Assembly: GCA_020086605.1 (NCBI GenBank)
Contig: JACBWW010000018.1
Span: 16,004,824-16,068,823, forward strand
Direction of reading: 5' to 3'
Length of the DNA: 64,000 bases
Origin: Lanius collurio
Taxonomy: Eukaryota > Chordata > Aves > Passeriformes > Laniidae
Shown: piece by piece, positions 25,634-38,536 of the stretch
Numbering within the stretch: the stretch's first letter is position 1
How the letters are laid out: each line of letters starts with the position of its first letter
Notes under the pieces: generated by a model
Databases searched by the model: none
Told to the model about the DNA's origin: nothing
The model's input: the letters and a program-made list of their open reading frames with translations, nothing else
Position numbers and translations under genes: made by a program

Positions 25634-28129
25634 TCACCAGCGTGACACTGTCCCCTCCGAAGGCCACCCTGTCACCCCGATTGTGCTGGGAAGGAGTGAG
25701 GAGGAGCTCATGGCTCCAGGTCGTGCTGGCCATGCCCTGAGTTGAGCTGCTGTGCTCCCTCCTGCATGTGAAGTGATTTTACCTTGGCAGTGAAAATGCT
25801 GTGTGATTGTACCTGCTTCAGGTAACAGGTAAAGCAAATTAGCTCCAAAACATTCTCCTCTTCCAGATAAATATTACAAGTGCTGCCATGTACTGTTATT
25901 TTCTGGGGACCTTTTTCAGTGCTGGTATCCAGGGTTGTTTGGAGTATTAATCCAGACGTCTCTGCACTTTTGCAGATGTTTAAGGTGGAATTTTTTTGTC
26001 CCTGCATGTGATGATGGATGACACCATTGAAGAAAACCCAACTAATAGAAAAGCACGGAATCACTGACTCCCTCTGTGTCACATGGGGCTTGTGGCCATT
26101 CTAGCTCAGGGTCTTAGATATTGGTCTGTCAAGGTGACAAGATTTGTTCCAGCTTTTGCAATAAAATGAAATGTTGCAGGGTGTTATTTCACTTGCTGCT
26201 GTTTCCAAAGCCATCTGAGTGGCTCAAGTTCTTTTAATCTCTGGCATTTTATTCTGTTTTTTTTAAATTCAAAAATGTATTTTCTGTGAGAGGAAATAAC
26301 AAGATACCTTGGGTAGTTTGCTATAAGGCTCAAGGGAAGGTCTGATCCCCTCAACAGAGTGGTGCAGCTCTGTTGAAAAAGCACCTTCTTGCAAATGGGA
26401 GTGTCCCTCAATAAAGCTTTGTTCCCTTGACACAATTAATCACCGTGTGGGATGGCCCCATCTGTGTTGGGAGCACCATGCTGCTCCTGTGCTCCGATGG
26501 GACGTGTCCTGGCGGCTGGAGGGGCTCAGCTCCGTGATGTGGAGCAGGGCTGGAGTGTGCTCTCAGGTGCTGGCATTCCATGACACAGCTCTCTGTCCCT
26601 CTGATGCTCAGCCCTGCAGCCCTGTCACCATCTCCACTGGCACCTGTGGCCTTCAGCAAGCCTTTGCAGCTCTGTCTGTGAGCTCCATGCCCTTGGCAGT
26701 GGGAGCACCCAGGTGGAGCTTCCTTGCTGTCACTTCTCCTGTACAAGCTTTCTTAAGGAATGGTGGCTTACATATGGGATGTTCTCCTGCTGCTCAAAGA
26801 AACCCTCTGTGTACAATGACTGTGGATAAGTCTGCTCCTGGAGAAACTGAGCAAAGGTTTTAAGTTCCCAGTGGAAGTTACTCACTCCCATTTGGGAGTC
26901 TGCCTGGCCTTTCAAAGGAAATAAGCCTTAGGTAATCCTGCTTTGTCTTTTTGGAGAGTTCTTATCCTATAACCTTTGAACACGCTGGCCAGTTTCAGCT
27001 CTGTGGAGTTGGATAGTGAAGGGAGCTCAAATGTTCCTAGAAATGGGTGGCTGAATAGATGTGATCACTTCCTTCATGAGGGGGAAGATGGCAGCAGGAG
27101 GGTGGCTCTGCCCCACGTTATACCTCCATGGCAGGTTAGACTGTGGTGAGTGGGCACCTTCAGTGATCTTGCAGATTTGGAGCAATACCCTCTTCTGCCC
27201 CAGCCATGGCAGGTTCCAGTCAGTGCACACTACTGCCACGTCTGACATCAATCCAAGGGTATTCAAAGAATTCAAGGTAATGCTCCCCCATCAGCGTCAC
27301 AGAAATGTTTACGTCTGTACCCATCATAACTTTGTTTTACCTTTTGACATTTAAAAGAAAAGAGATACACGCAAGCCCAGGGTGTCACAGACACCGTGAC
27401 TCCCTGGGAGTGAACGTCTGAGTGCTGCTGGGCCCGGTGCCTCTGGTTGTTTATAAGCCTCTTGAACTATTCTTGCTACCCTTGGTGGCCGCAGAGCCCC
27501 GGGAGTGATTTTGCAGCCTGGCTGTTACTCCGGGGCTGTCGGTGATCCTATATGCATTACCTTTGATCACATGCTGTCCTGTCAGATTTTGCTCTGATGC
27601 AAGTCATCATGCCTGCGTGACTGTAACATGGCCCCAATTAAAGTCAGTTATACACTTTTTATTTCAAGGTACTTGGGAAATGTTCCCTGGAACACTGTAA
27701 ATCAAATGTTAATTACTATTAAAAAAATATTAGTCCTATATCAAACCTCTGGGTAAACCCCTTATGGTTTGTAATCTAATTTCAGTAAACGGATCAAGAG
27801 GAACATGGGTTTCAAGAGCAAGCTGGAAAGCACTCTGGCATTCAGAGGTGCTTTCCATGGCTTGTCCTGCAGATGTCCAGCTGCCCTCCTGGTGCCCTTC
27901 CCAGATCTGCCCTGCCAAGAGAAGGGGCACCTAAGACTCAAGTTCTTGACATTTCTGCTGGGTAGGGCAATGTGTCCTCTCTTTTCCTCTTTTGTTTTTT
28001 CATCCTTGGTGGTGCTGGTGGGCCTGCAGACCCACAGGCTCGTCCTTGCTCATTCCCAGCTCTGCACCAGACATTGGAAATGAAGTGGTGATTTCTTTGG
28101 TTTATTGTTACTGCTGAGAGAGAGGGAGA

Positions 28130-28560
28130 TAAAACTGATGCCTCATTTATTTACATTAAAATAAGGATTAGACTGGGACCCAGCTGCAGGAACAGACAAC
28201 TCAGCCACGATGCCAAATGCGCACGTATTTCTGCCATACAGTTTGTACATAAAATTGAAACAATAGAGGGAAATATCTTTTATCCTTGTTTTCGTTTTTA
28301 TTTTAAAGCTAGACGATGTGAACTCTACAATTTACCACACCATGAAGCGAGCAATCGTTTCCAGCATATACACAATGTGACAGGTTTATTACACAGCCCT
28401 TCCCGTTGTGAAGAAAGAGCTTTGCTCCCATAAAGAAGATGGGCTCTCTTGCACTGAGAGTTTGGGGTTTGTTCTGTGGTTTTATGGCACATTTGAAGCC
28501 TTGAGACCGTCTTGCTTGTCCAAATAACAAGTGCACTGTTTTGGCCCCAATTTAGGAAAG
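28130..28560. promoter_or_regulatory. Possible conserved noncoding element (intronic enhancer candidate)
   Basis: This AT-rich stretch has several isolated CpG dinucleotides (for example in TGCGCACGTATTT, AGACGATG and GAAGCGAGCAATCG), no repeat signature and no open frame of interest. Retained CpGs in otherwise AT-rich intron DNA are often seen in sequence under constraint. This is an inference from composition alone. Confidence 0.3.
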
Positions 28561-29856
28561 TAATTAGTGTCTGTTCTCACTCGTTGGAATTAAAGCAGAA
28601 GGATCAATATAATGATTGTGTATTTTATGCAGTGGAAAAACACTTATTAGAGTGGCTGTTTTTGTGCTGTGTTATTACCCCTCTCTTTTGTGTCATATTT
28701 TGATGGATTCGCCTTAATTTCAGTTGTAATTTTCTTGGGTGAGTAACATTATCTGTATTGACTTTAATGTGCATTGGCTAATGGCAGTATATTAAAAAAA
28801 AAAAAATAATTTATCTCTGTGTACTGTAGAGCAACCTAAAGGTGAGAAAGGGGACAAGAGGAGCCACCATGTGACATGGGTGCTTACAGGATATTTGTAA
28901 CCAGCTGGAGGGGGAACAAATGTCTTGCTCATCTGGAGTCCTGGTTTGCACAGTCTCCAGAGCTGAGCCTTGTTTGACACTGGAGCTGTTGGACAGATCC
29001 TTGCTGGGCTTTGCACTGGAGCAGATGGAAACTTTCTCTAAGCATAATAGAGCAGCACCCTCATCCACACGTGTGCAGAGTACTTCATCAAGCACTGTTA
29101 GCATGGGGGGGACAATTTCCTCTGTCTGTGACTTGTTTCTACATCGTTGGCCCCTCTACAGTTAGCTCTGGGTTCAGAGGCTTCTGCTTAGCCAGGAGAG
29201 GAGGAACAAATGACTGAGGATGGTGAGGTCCTGGAAGGAGCTTGGATAATGTTTGGAAGGATGATCTGTGGGCGCATCTGTGTGTGTGAGACTCCTGTAA
29301 GGGAGGCAGTGAGGTTTCTTCACACCTCTGTCTTCACAGGGCATTGGTTTGCCCAGACAGAGATGTGTATTCTTTGGGATGGAAAGCAGTGTACTGAGCA
29401 CCCTGTGCAGCTCTCTGGTATTTGATGTGAACCTATTCTTCATTTTTGGTAGTAGGAGTGGGTCACCTTTTTCAGTGGTGAGCAGAAGAGGGAGGGTCTC
29501 AAGGAACCAGCCATGGGTAATGCTAGAGCTCCCTATGTGGGGGGCTGTGCTTTTCATATCTCTGTTGGATGCATTTTTCTCTAAAATGGGAAAGTTTCTT
29601 ACCTTTGCACAAACCTAATAATTTAAAACATCTCCTTCAAATAAGGAGCACAAAACAGCCTAGTGAGTGTTTTGCATCTCCAGCAGACACAAGTCATGGT
29701 ATGCTCTGAATTCCTGCTAAGTCCTCTGCCAAAACTCAGGGAGAAGTGAATGGGGGAAAGAGGGTATTTGAGGGCTCAGCAGCCTCTCTGTGGAGGCAGT
29801 AACAACATAACAGTAGTAATTACACACTTCAAAAAAGTATCCCTTTCTTTCTGCAG

Positions 29857-30030
29857 GCAGTTGTGCAAAAGTCTTGGGCAGGCTGGAGAGATTGAGCCAG
29901 AATCAGAAGGGATCCTGACAGAGTACGGTGTGGATTTCTCTGACTTTTCTCCTGAAGTCCTGGAATGTCTTCCCCAGAACCTGCCCTGGGTTATCTCACC
30001 AGGAGAGCTGGCCAAAAGAAGAGACTTAAG
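29857..30030 (+). CDS. DIS3L2: DIS3L2 coding exon D: end of CSD2 and lead into the RNB domain
   Basis: This 174-base exon has acceptor CTGCAG at 29851-29856 and donor GTAACA from 30031. Its first base completes the glycine codon split after exon C. It ends two bases into an arginine codon that exon E completes. The product includes [37 protein letters not shown] and [16 protein letters not shown], matching the conserved bridge of vertebrate DIS3L2 between the second cold-shock domain and the RNB domain. In DIS3-family structures this region packs along the top of the catalytic domain. The exon has the same phase (2) at both ends, so skipping it would keep the frame but remove 58 residues. Confidence 0.97.
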
Positions 30031-33000
30031 GTAACAACAAAAAGCATGGTCTGACACTCCTTGGGTTGGTGCAGGGTTGTGCTGTTTTGTTTTGCTTTCG
30101 TGACATTTTGTAAAGGCATTGACTTTATTATATATACCATGTTATAATTTACCTGTGCTAGAAAGCATAGAAAGAAACTGCTTTTCAGAGTATTGACAAG
30201 CCCAGAAGATCAGTTACTTGGAGAAGTATTTTGTGAGGCAAAGAGGCTTTTTCTCAAAAAAAGTATTGAAAATTGAAAATTTGGTGTTTGGCACCTAATC
30301 TCAAAGCTTTATGTTTTTATCTGCAATGTATTATGTATTTAGTGGTAATTTTATAGCAGAGATTTTCTGAATGCCTGGCAGCTCAATGATCTGGGATGTT
30401 GTTACTCTGAGACTTAAGCACAGATTGAGATTGTCCACCTACTTCACATTAGCCATCCCTGCAACATAGCGATGCTCCCAACCAGCTTTTGGGAACTCCA
30501 CAGCCTTGTTGAGTGGCAGACATTGACATTGTTGGACTACCCCAAACTGATGGATTTGCTATCCTTCTAAGTGTCAGATTTCAGAGACATCCTTACTAGA
30601 AAAGATTGAAAGATCAAAGAAAAATAATTTGTTTAGCACCTTACTTTGCAATAAAGGATCATGCAGGAAAGCAATAAATATATTATTTAGATACAGTGGG
30701 TTCTGCTTCCACCCTTGCTTATGCTGGAGCGTCCTGTCTCATGTGGCAGATTCATTGTTGTCTAGTGTAATGCTGAGGTGAAGCAGCCCTGTGAGGCTGA
30801 TTCCTCTGGATACTGCACTGGTACAAGCACCTGCATGTGCACAGCAAGCTCCTCTTCCTCTTCATTTATTGGTGTTACTGGCATGGACATTAGCAATTTG
30901 AGCAGATAAGCCGATAAACTGAAGCCGTTTGTATCTGTGCCTGCACTCCAGGTGTTACTTTGGACCTAATTCTGCTCTGGAGCCTGCAGCCTCCTTACTG
31001 TTTCAGCTTTCTGGATTTCCTCTGCCATACAGTGGAGTAATTCAGCAGAGAATTGACTACTGCTAACACTACCAGATCCAGACTGCAGGCTTCAGGTAGC
31101 ATTAAAAAAAAAAGTAGATACTGAATTCTACCAATCAGAAGCACTGGAAAGTGCTTATTTTTATATTCTTGACTACAGTTCAGTAGCGTTCTCTGTATCT
31201 TCTGACCAAGTTCTTTTAAGCAAATAAAGAGCTTGACTTGTCTCCAGTCAGACAGCCAGTTTTGGAAACAAATTCCAAGTGCGTTTCTTGCTTTTATTGC
31301 TGAATTATTACACTGGGACTTATCAAGGTGATAACAGTTTTGTAGTTAAGCCATTTAAATCCCTCTCTGCCCCTTCCTGACCACAGTGCACACTACAAAG
31401 TAGATTTCCTTTTGATCCTCTCAAATATAAACATTTAACAGTCAAAATTTTTAAGACAATTATTTGAGCTTAATTTACTAATCCTTTTAATGTCAACTGC
31501 CACACTGCTGACTAACCAGTCTGTGGTCTAAACACATATGGAGATAACATGAGACTTCTGGTTATGGAAAATAAAATACAGGTGAGTCTTCCTTGTTGTT
31601 TCCTCACAGATAGAGGTTTGTCTACCCAGAAAAAAGATGAGTTTTATTATTAAATGCAGTGTGAATTGTAGGTAGGTGGAGTCAGGCAGTTGGATACCTG
31701 GCTGCCATCTCTGATGGGTGAGACCAGAAGACCTTGAGAGGCTATTTTTGACAAGTCCCAAGGTAGCTTGACCTTAACTTAGATACCAGCTTTCATGTCA
31801 GCAGCAAGTATAGTGTGGTCTGCAGTGTCCTACAAAGGGCCAGTACACATGGCCCAGGGTGGCATCCAGAGGAACACACTTTAACCTGGGGCTCTGTTCT
31901 GGGTGCACACCTGAGTTATGCCTTGTTTTCCAGGGGATCTCACACACCTTCCTCTGTGAGTGCCCATCTTTGCTATACTTTGTGCATGCTGATCTGTCAG
32001 GCTTCCCAGATTATTGTACAGTAGTCTGAGAGTATGATATAAAATAAATTACAGTGAAAGAAAAACTCATCTTTTCTCCTAAAACAGCCACGTTAACACT
32101 TCTAAATAGCTCATCCTTATTCCGTTTACACATTGCTTGCTTGACTAGACTAAACACGTTAGAGTTTAGCTTAAAGAACTTTCTAGTAAATCCTCTGCAG
32201 TTCTGTAACACAGGGCTGTAAATTTTCTGGTGTCATGCATAAATGTTGTGGGATTAGGAACTGAGACACAAAAAATGTCTTGTATTTTCATGTGTTTCCT
32301 CTTCCTAATATAACTTTTCCTTGTTTCCTTTCATCTTGGGAAATGACCCTTTCTTCCCCAAAAGGCAGTTTGTGTGTTCTGCTGACCAATGTCCCACGTG
32401 TGGTCTGGGAGTCAAGAGTATAGAGCGTAGAGAGAGGAGCTCTGCACCAGAGGCATTTGTGAGTGTGGTTATGGATGAAAGAGAGACAATATGTTTCACC
32501 AAGCTGCTGAGGCTGGGCAAGAGGGAAGGACATTTTATCCATGCCATCTTGTAAATATGTTCCTTGATCTTCCTGCAAGTCTTTCAGTTTTACAGGAAGC
32601 CTGTTCTTGCCATGCATATTCTGTTTGGATAGCAACTGTGATCTCACCTACATAGCCTGTGTAGATTGCTTCCAAGAGATCTTTTTTTTTCCCTCTCTTC
32701 TCCAGTAATAGCTCACAAAGAAAGGTTTCCATAATATTTCAGTATTACTTAAGGCAGAAAAGATCCAAACCTTGTGGATGGGTTTGAAATGATTTAGCTG
32801 GCTTAACACTCTGCTCTGCCACTTTTGCACAGTTTTGCCATGGACATCTGTTTTTCACCTGCATGGGTTTATTTGTAAAATTAGACAAGTATTTCACAGG
32901 CATTCCCAGCTTACTTTTTTCTAAAGAGCACCCAAAACTTTTAATGAGAAGCACTGGGTAAGTATTAGGTGTTGGCATTGCATCCTGCAGTTGTATTTTA

Positions 33001-34101
33001 CAGAGCATGAAGGTTCATGAAGCATCAGAATGTGTGGTTGAGGAAACTTCTCTTCCAGAGACTTCAAATAAGATAATACAGATAGGACTGGAGCTCTCAT
33101 TTTATTATTCAGGTTGACTGGAATTGGTATTTGTTTCGTTAGAAGTTTGAGAAGTGTTTGGTTTCTGCTTTTAGGGAAACATTGGAGGATTAATGTCATA
33201 GAGACAAATGTTGATGGGTGCAAAGTTTCAACCATTTTCCGGTCTTTTCCAGTGTTACAACATGTAATTTTCATTTCCTTGTTTGCTTTGGGACAAAATG
33301 TAGCCCCTGAAGAAAAGAGGGGTGAGGGCAAAGAAGGAAATACAAATTTCAGAGGTGAGTGCAGGAGCTGGGGGCAGGGGGAGGAGGAGGCCATTTGAAG
33401 AGGTGTAGCCAGGAATCTAAGAAACCCCAAAGCTATTTCTAAGACTCATTCCAAATGTTTCTAATTTCATTCATATCTTTTTGTTTCCTTTACTGCTTAA
33501 CTGGGACAAGAAACTAAAGCCAGGAAAGTCCAATCATAGTGGGAAACAAAAACCTAAATATTGGAGAGAGAAAAAAGGCCGTTTTTTGCAAAGCAGTTCT
33601 GCCTTTTGCTTGTCTCCCATTGTTGGTGTTACTGTGGAAAATGTATAACATCACTTTTTTGGAAAGGGTTAGAACCTGTTCAAGTAGAGATGGTTTATAT
33701 AGTCTAACATAGAAGAACTAGAGGATATCTATTTCTTTACCATTTGCCTAATAATAAGTGAGCCTGTTGACCTTCGCTGGACTATTACAAATGTGAAACT
33801 TGGCACTCAAAATTGCTTGCTCTAAATTTTCCAGTTGCTTTCTCTTTTTCCATTTGATGTCATCCTGCCAACTAGTGATTTTATTATTATAAACAGGACA
33901 TTGTATTCACTTTTAAGAAGAAATATGAAGCTGAAGGTAAAATTACAAACTGCAGTTTCTCAGCTGGCAAAATACAAAACAATGAGCTAAAAATACTGAG
34001 CAGAGAAAGGGTGCTGTGGCAGGGAGCTCTGAAATATCTACAAGATGGATGTGTTCTGAGGAGCAGAGATTGACTTCAGCTGAACAGGGCTAAACTCCTG
34101 A

Positions 34102-34920
34102 GAATCATCAGATGGTTCAGCTTAGAAGGCAGCTCTAGAGATCATCTACTCCAACCCCATTGTTCAAAGCAGGGTTAGCTAGACCAGGCTGCTCAGGGCT
34201 GTGCCCATTAGGGGTTTGGGTAGCTCCAAAGAGAAAGTTTCCACAACCCCTCTGAGGAACATGTTCTGGGGTTCAGAAAAATGTGTGCTTTTAACCTTCA
34301 AATAGATTCTCCTGTGTTTTGTGCCTGTTGTCTCTTGTCCTGTTGGATACCAGTGGAAATTGTCTTGCTGTCTTTTTTACTCCTTACATCAGATGTATTT
34401 TCACATTGCAAAGATCTCCTTGCCTGAGCCTTCTCTTCTCAAAGCTGAACAGTCCCAGCTCTCTCAGCCTCTCCTTGTAGGCTGGGTGTTCTGATTCCTT
34501 AATTGTCATCAAGGCCCTTCAGCAAACTTGCACCAGTATGTTGATATCTCCCTGGTGCTGGAGAGCCCAGAACTGGACACAGCACTCAAATTGTGGTCTC
34601 ACCAGTGCCAAGCAGAGGGGAAGGATTGAAGGAATGCATCCTTTGGCCTTCTGGCAACACGCTTCCTAATGCGGCCCCCGAGTCTCTTGGCTGCTTTTGC
34701 TACAGTGACATATTGTTGGTCCATGTTTAACTTGTCCATCAGAACATCCTTTTTTGCCAAGCTGCTTTCCAGCTGGTTCTTCCCCAGTCTGTACTGGTGC
34801 ACGAGGTTTTTCCTCTCCATGTGCACGTCTCTGTTTTTCCCTTTGAGCTTCATGAGATTCCCATCAGACCATTTCTCTGCCGAGGCCTCCTCTGAATGGC
34901 AGTGTGACCAGCTGTTCCTC
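34102..34920 (-). mobile_element. CR1 LINE fragment, 3' portion, inverted
   Basis: Read on the plus strand, the stretch begins like the reverse complement of an avian CR1 3' end (AGATCATCTACTCCAACCCC). It continues with the familiar order: TAGACCAGGCTGCTCAG, GAGCCTTCTCTTCTCAAAGC, then CAGCTCTCTCAGCCTCTCC, CCCAGAACTGGACACAGCAC and GGTCTCACCAGTGCCAAGCAG. It ends with sequence matching the reverse complement of the last part of CR1 ORF2, seen on the minus strand at 34599-34853 as a decayed frame with HQYRLGKNQLESSLAKKDV. CR1 is the main LINE of birds and other reptiles and is usually truncated at its 5' end, as here (about 0.8 kb). The terminal short repeats are eroded, so the copy is old and inactive. 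Confidence 0.9.
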
Positions 34921-36100
34921 CTACAAGGCTAAAAGGGCAGCAGGCTGGGAGACAGCCAGGGTCCACTGCATTGGCAGGAGACAATTAATGCTCACTTGCT
35001 TCTCTTGCAGGGCAGAGTTACTGAACTTTGCTCTTGCAGGCAAATGAATGCGTTGAAGCCTTCAGTTAAAATTTGCATCTCATTATATTTCAGCATGTAC
35101 CTCAATTGCAACTGATCCAAGTTGTTGAAGGCCAAATTTGTAATTCTGGCTGCCCCTTCAGAAATGTGGCATCCTTCCTTTGGCTGATAAGGGAAGAAGA
35201 GCAGAGGTGCTCTGCAGCACTGTTGGTACCTGCACTGCAGCTCTACTTTCCATTTATTTCTTGAGCAGTGTTAAGCTGGTAGCAGGGATTAGCGCTGTGT
35301 ATAGTAAGGGTTTGACAGCAGGGTCTTTGCTGTAGATGCCTGAGGAAATTATTGGCTGATGAAATTAGAGGTGATGGTAAAAATGGCAGCCTTGAGCTGT
35401 GCAAGTGGTGTTGGAGGAAAGCAGTCAGCCTCTGAGACAGATGTCTTTCCAAGGCAGGTGGACAACTTTAGTTAGAAATGAGTGCAGGGCAGATAAAACA
35501 TCGTTAAACAGCTTGTTTCCTGGAGATTTTCCACTACAAAAAGCTAGTGTTAAGTAGAGCAAGTCTTACTCAGCTATAATAGGATATGTAAAAATGCTCT
35601 GGTTTCTGATGAAAACTGAGAAATGACTTGTTTAGCAAATGTATAAGCAACATTGCTGCAGAACTGACTGTTATCTTGGAGTGGAATGGAGACATGAAGC
35701 GGGCCAGATTATGATCTGTGTTCTCTCACTGAGCTGTTCTGTGACTAATTAAATGTTCTCCATTGAGAGGTGCATTGGATTAGATACACAGGTGGCATAC
35801 ACAGGATTACTCAGTGGTGTCTAAGCATATCAGATCCAGTTCCTCTATAATAGGGTTGATTCCAGACTTGATGTTGGTGACTATACCTGCTCTGGGTACT
35901 TCTGCTCTCCAGGCAGTCTGGGCAATTGTACCATTCTTGGACTGATGAGGAGAGCTCATGCTAGCTCCATTCTCTGCCATTAGATGAGTAAGTAAAACTC
36001 TTGAGTAAGTATGCTCAAGGTGCTGTTGCCAGTGATGTGATTCAGCTCCTTGCCTCTGGTTGGCTTGTTTTGGTTCTCTTCTCTGTTTTCATTACATGTT

Positions 36101-36140
36101 TTACTACAGCAATTGTGGTGTAGCTACAGCAATTGTGATG
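36101..36140. repeat. Imperfect 20-base tandem pair
   Basis: Two adjacent 20-base units share CTACAGCAATTGTG and differ at a few positions. It is a minor local duplication with no repeat family recognised. Confidence 0.75.
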
Positions 36141-37317
36141 ACCCCATTTTGTACAAAATAAGGCATGGTCTGTGTTCTCAGATGCTGTTACCAGTGCCTG
36201 TTGTACACAGACACAAGGCAACTTCACCTGTGTTCTTCCTTATAGGAAGATGCATGTGATCTTTGAAAGTGCAGCTTCAAGCAGAATTGGTTGGATAGGA
36301 TTATTGCTTTCTGATCTTGTAGGCCATCACACCTAACCTTGCTTTGTTAGAAATCCATTTAGTTGTGGAAAACAGTAATAACTTTTGCACCTAGTTTGTT
36401 ATCCATACAGTCTTGTTCTTGCCTGGATACCTATTTTATGGAGAGAAGTGGAGGGAATAGCAGAAGGAGATGAGGATGAAATCTTAAATAAGTTTGACAG
36501 TGTCCCTGTTTCTTGCTAGATTCCACTGGATCTCAAGGTAGGGTTCTGATGAGCAGAGGAAAGTGCCATATCCTCTCATATTTATATATGTTAAGTGGTT
36601 CAGTTCAAGTGTGCCAAATATTGCCTCTCTACTTGACACCACAGTGCTTTGCTGGTGCCCTGCTCTCACTACAGGTCAGATAGCACAGGGTGGACAAGAG
36701 ATAAAATCCTGGTGTCAACCCAGGTCTCTGGTGCAGTAGATGAAGAAACCCAGAACTACTCCATTCGGTGAGATGGTGTGTCCCTGCATGTGGTAGTTCA
36801 GGGCTGATCACATGGACAGGCTGGTCATTGCAAGGAACAGTATTTTACTTGTGGTTCCACTCTGATGGAGTGATCCAAGGCATGATTTAACCTGTCCATC
36901 TGTCCCACTTTTTGGGTGATTGGATCTTTTTTACCAGGTTATTCTCAGCTCATACCATAAAAAAACTCAAGAACCCATAAATCATAATAGAGATGGCCCA
37001 AATGCAAGTGTATGAGGCAGAGCTGTCCTGGAGATAGCACAGCATGGATTAGAAGTGGGACAGTCTGGAAAAGACTGGCAAAAATATTCTGGGAGATAAA
37101 GAATTGATTTACAAGGAAGGATTAACTGTTCAATGTGTATCTGCCAACACCGAAACTAGAAGTTTGTGGAAGATATAGTAGTTGATAGTTAAAAATATGT
37201 GGACCAAAAAAATGAAAAAATGAGAATCATTTACAGTGGTGGGAGGATAGAAAGGGGTGTAATGAGGACAAGGTAAAACAAAGAGGAAACCTTTCCTGTC
37301 CAACCCAAAGTAGACTT

Positions 37318-37485
37318 TAGTGTAGACTGCTAAAGAAAGGTCTGGAAACTCCATCACTAAAGATGCTTGGTACCATGCAGGAGAAAGTCCTTGCAAATGT
37401 ATTGTCATGAGTAGCCTGGCTCTGACCTATGGGGGCTGGATGACCTAATGTCTCTTCCATTTCCAGCCCTGTGCATCTATGATTA
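37318..37485 (+). mobile_element. Old CR1-like LINE 3' end
   Basis: A degraded plus-strand CR1 tail: GGAAACTCCATCACTAAAGA corresponds to the usual 'correct the effect by index' position of CR1 3' ends where a hydrophobic-residue-rich ORF2 terminus is encoded. GGCTGGATGACCTAATGTCT and CTTCCATTTCCAGCCCTGTG followed by ATCTATGATT match the CR1 untranslated tail (a 'GATGATCT...CCCTTCCAGCCC...TCTATGATT' pattern). Divergence is high and the upstream limit is uncertain. Confidence 0.65.
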
Positions 37486-38521
37486 AAGTAGTTTATATAA
37501 TGCAAGTGCATTTTCAATTACACTCTGCCTTCTTGCGTGGGATAGTGGTGGTGCAGAGAACTCATTATATTTGTGGCACAATTACAGCATGACTTGTAGG
37601 AAATACTGCTGGTACTTGGCCTCCCAGAGACTCTGATCTTGTTTATAAATATATGTTGGCTTTTCATAGGTACGTTATAAGACTGCAGTGCTTTTTTTTC
37701 TGTCTCCCCCCTTACTTGGAGACCATAAATATGGAGGAAATAATAGAAGGATAAATAGAAGGAATAATTGATTCTGGTTCAGCAATCCAGTGAGCAGTCC
37801 CTGGTAAAAATGTAAAAGTTTATTGTTGTAGCTGTGTAGATGACCAGGAGTCATTGTCAGCTACTCTCTTGGACTGAGGGCTGTTTTCTGAAACAGAACA
37901 GGACATTAGCTAAAACAATAACACAGAGAAATTGAAAGGAATAGTGCTGGTTTGAAGTTGGACTTTCAATGCATTTTGTGCTCTGCTGGATTTTTGTGGG
38001 GCTTGTAACACTCTGTGTTTGGAGGGATTAATTTTTACTTCTAATTATTTTATAATTTTGTTTCATTTTGAAATTTATGCACCATGCCAAAAGACTTTTG
38101 TGATGTGTCAAGTATCTTTGTCTGTCTGTTACAGAGCATTCAGAGTGCCATCAGAGATTTGTCAGGGTACTTCTCTTGCAGGCATATTTTTAAAATATAT
38201 TCCTTTTAAGAGGCTGTCTTGGAAGCAGCCACTCTTGGGTTTTAACTAAAATCTGCCAGCATCAAGTGTGACAAATGTGGTAGACACTACAAGTAATAAA
38301 TGTCTTTAGGAGTGGGATGTTGAAGTCTCTAAAATGCTTAGACACTGATTGGTCTCTGAAATTTCTCTTGGAGAAAGGGTACTTCATCCCCATTTGAGTG
38401 ATGAATATTGGTGGAACTGGTCCCATGCTTATTGGCACTTTGTAACAAACCTGCGCCGACACCATGGTCGAGTTGGGTTTACTTGTGATTGAAGAACGAG
38501 ATTGATTTTTGTGGTTGCCAT

Positions 38522-38536
38522 AACAATTGGATTGTT
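38522..38536. promoter_or_regulatory. Candidate SOX dimer site (inverted AACAAT pair)
   Basis: The sequence AACAATTGGATTGTT is a perfect inverted pair of the SOX core AACAAT with a three-base spacer. Paired inverted SOX motifs with spacers of about 3-5 bases are known binding sites for SOXE proteins (SOX8/9/10) as dimers. It lies in a repeat-free, moderately CpG-containing stretch (38400-38640). Binding is inferred only. Confidence 0.4.

Larger units (their letters stand above)
23252..29856 (+). other. DIS3L2: Intron of DIS3L2, 6.6 kb
   Basis: The intron runs from GTATGT to a strong polypyrimidine tract and acceptor (CCCTTTCTTTCTGCAG). A GC-richer section at 25500-25760 includes a perfect match to the CTCF core motif on the minus strand. 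The stretch 27540-28800 reads like conserved noncoding DNA (AT-rich with scattered CpG and no repeat signature). A run of A lies near 28794-28806. Open frames such as those at 24862-25335 and 26447-26863 match nothing I recognise. Confidence 0.88.

Noticed and set aside
26447..26863. 138-codon open frame on the plus strand
   Set aside because: It overlaps a 112-codon frame on the other strand and has no recognisable features; GC-richer DNA is poor in stops.
32921..33430. 169-codon open frame on the minus strand
   Set aside because: No domain or repeat-element signature and no supporting splice or promoter context.
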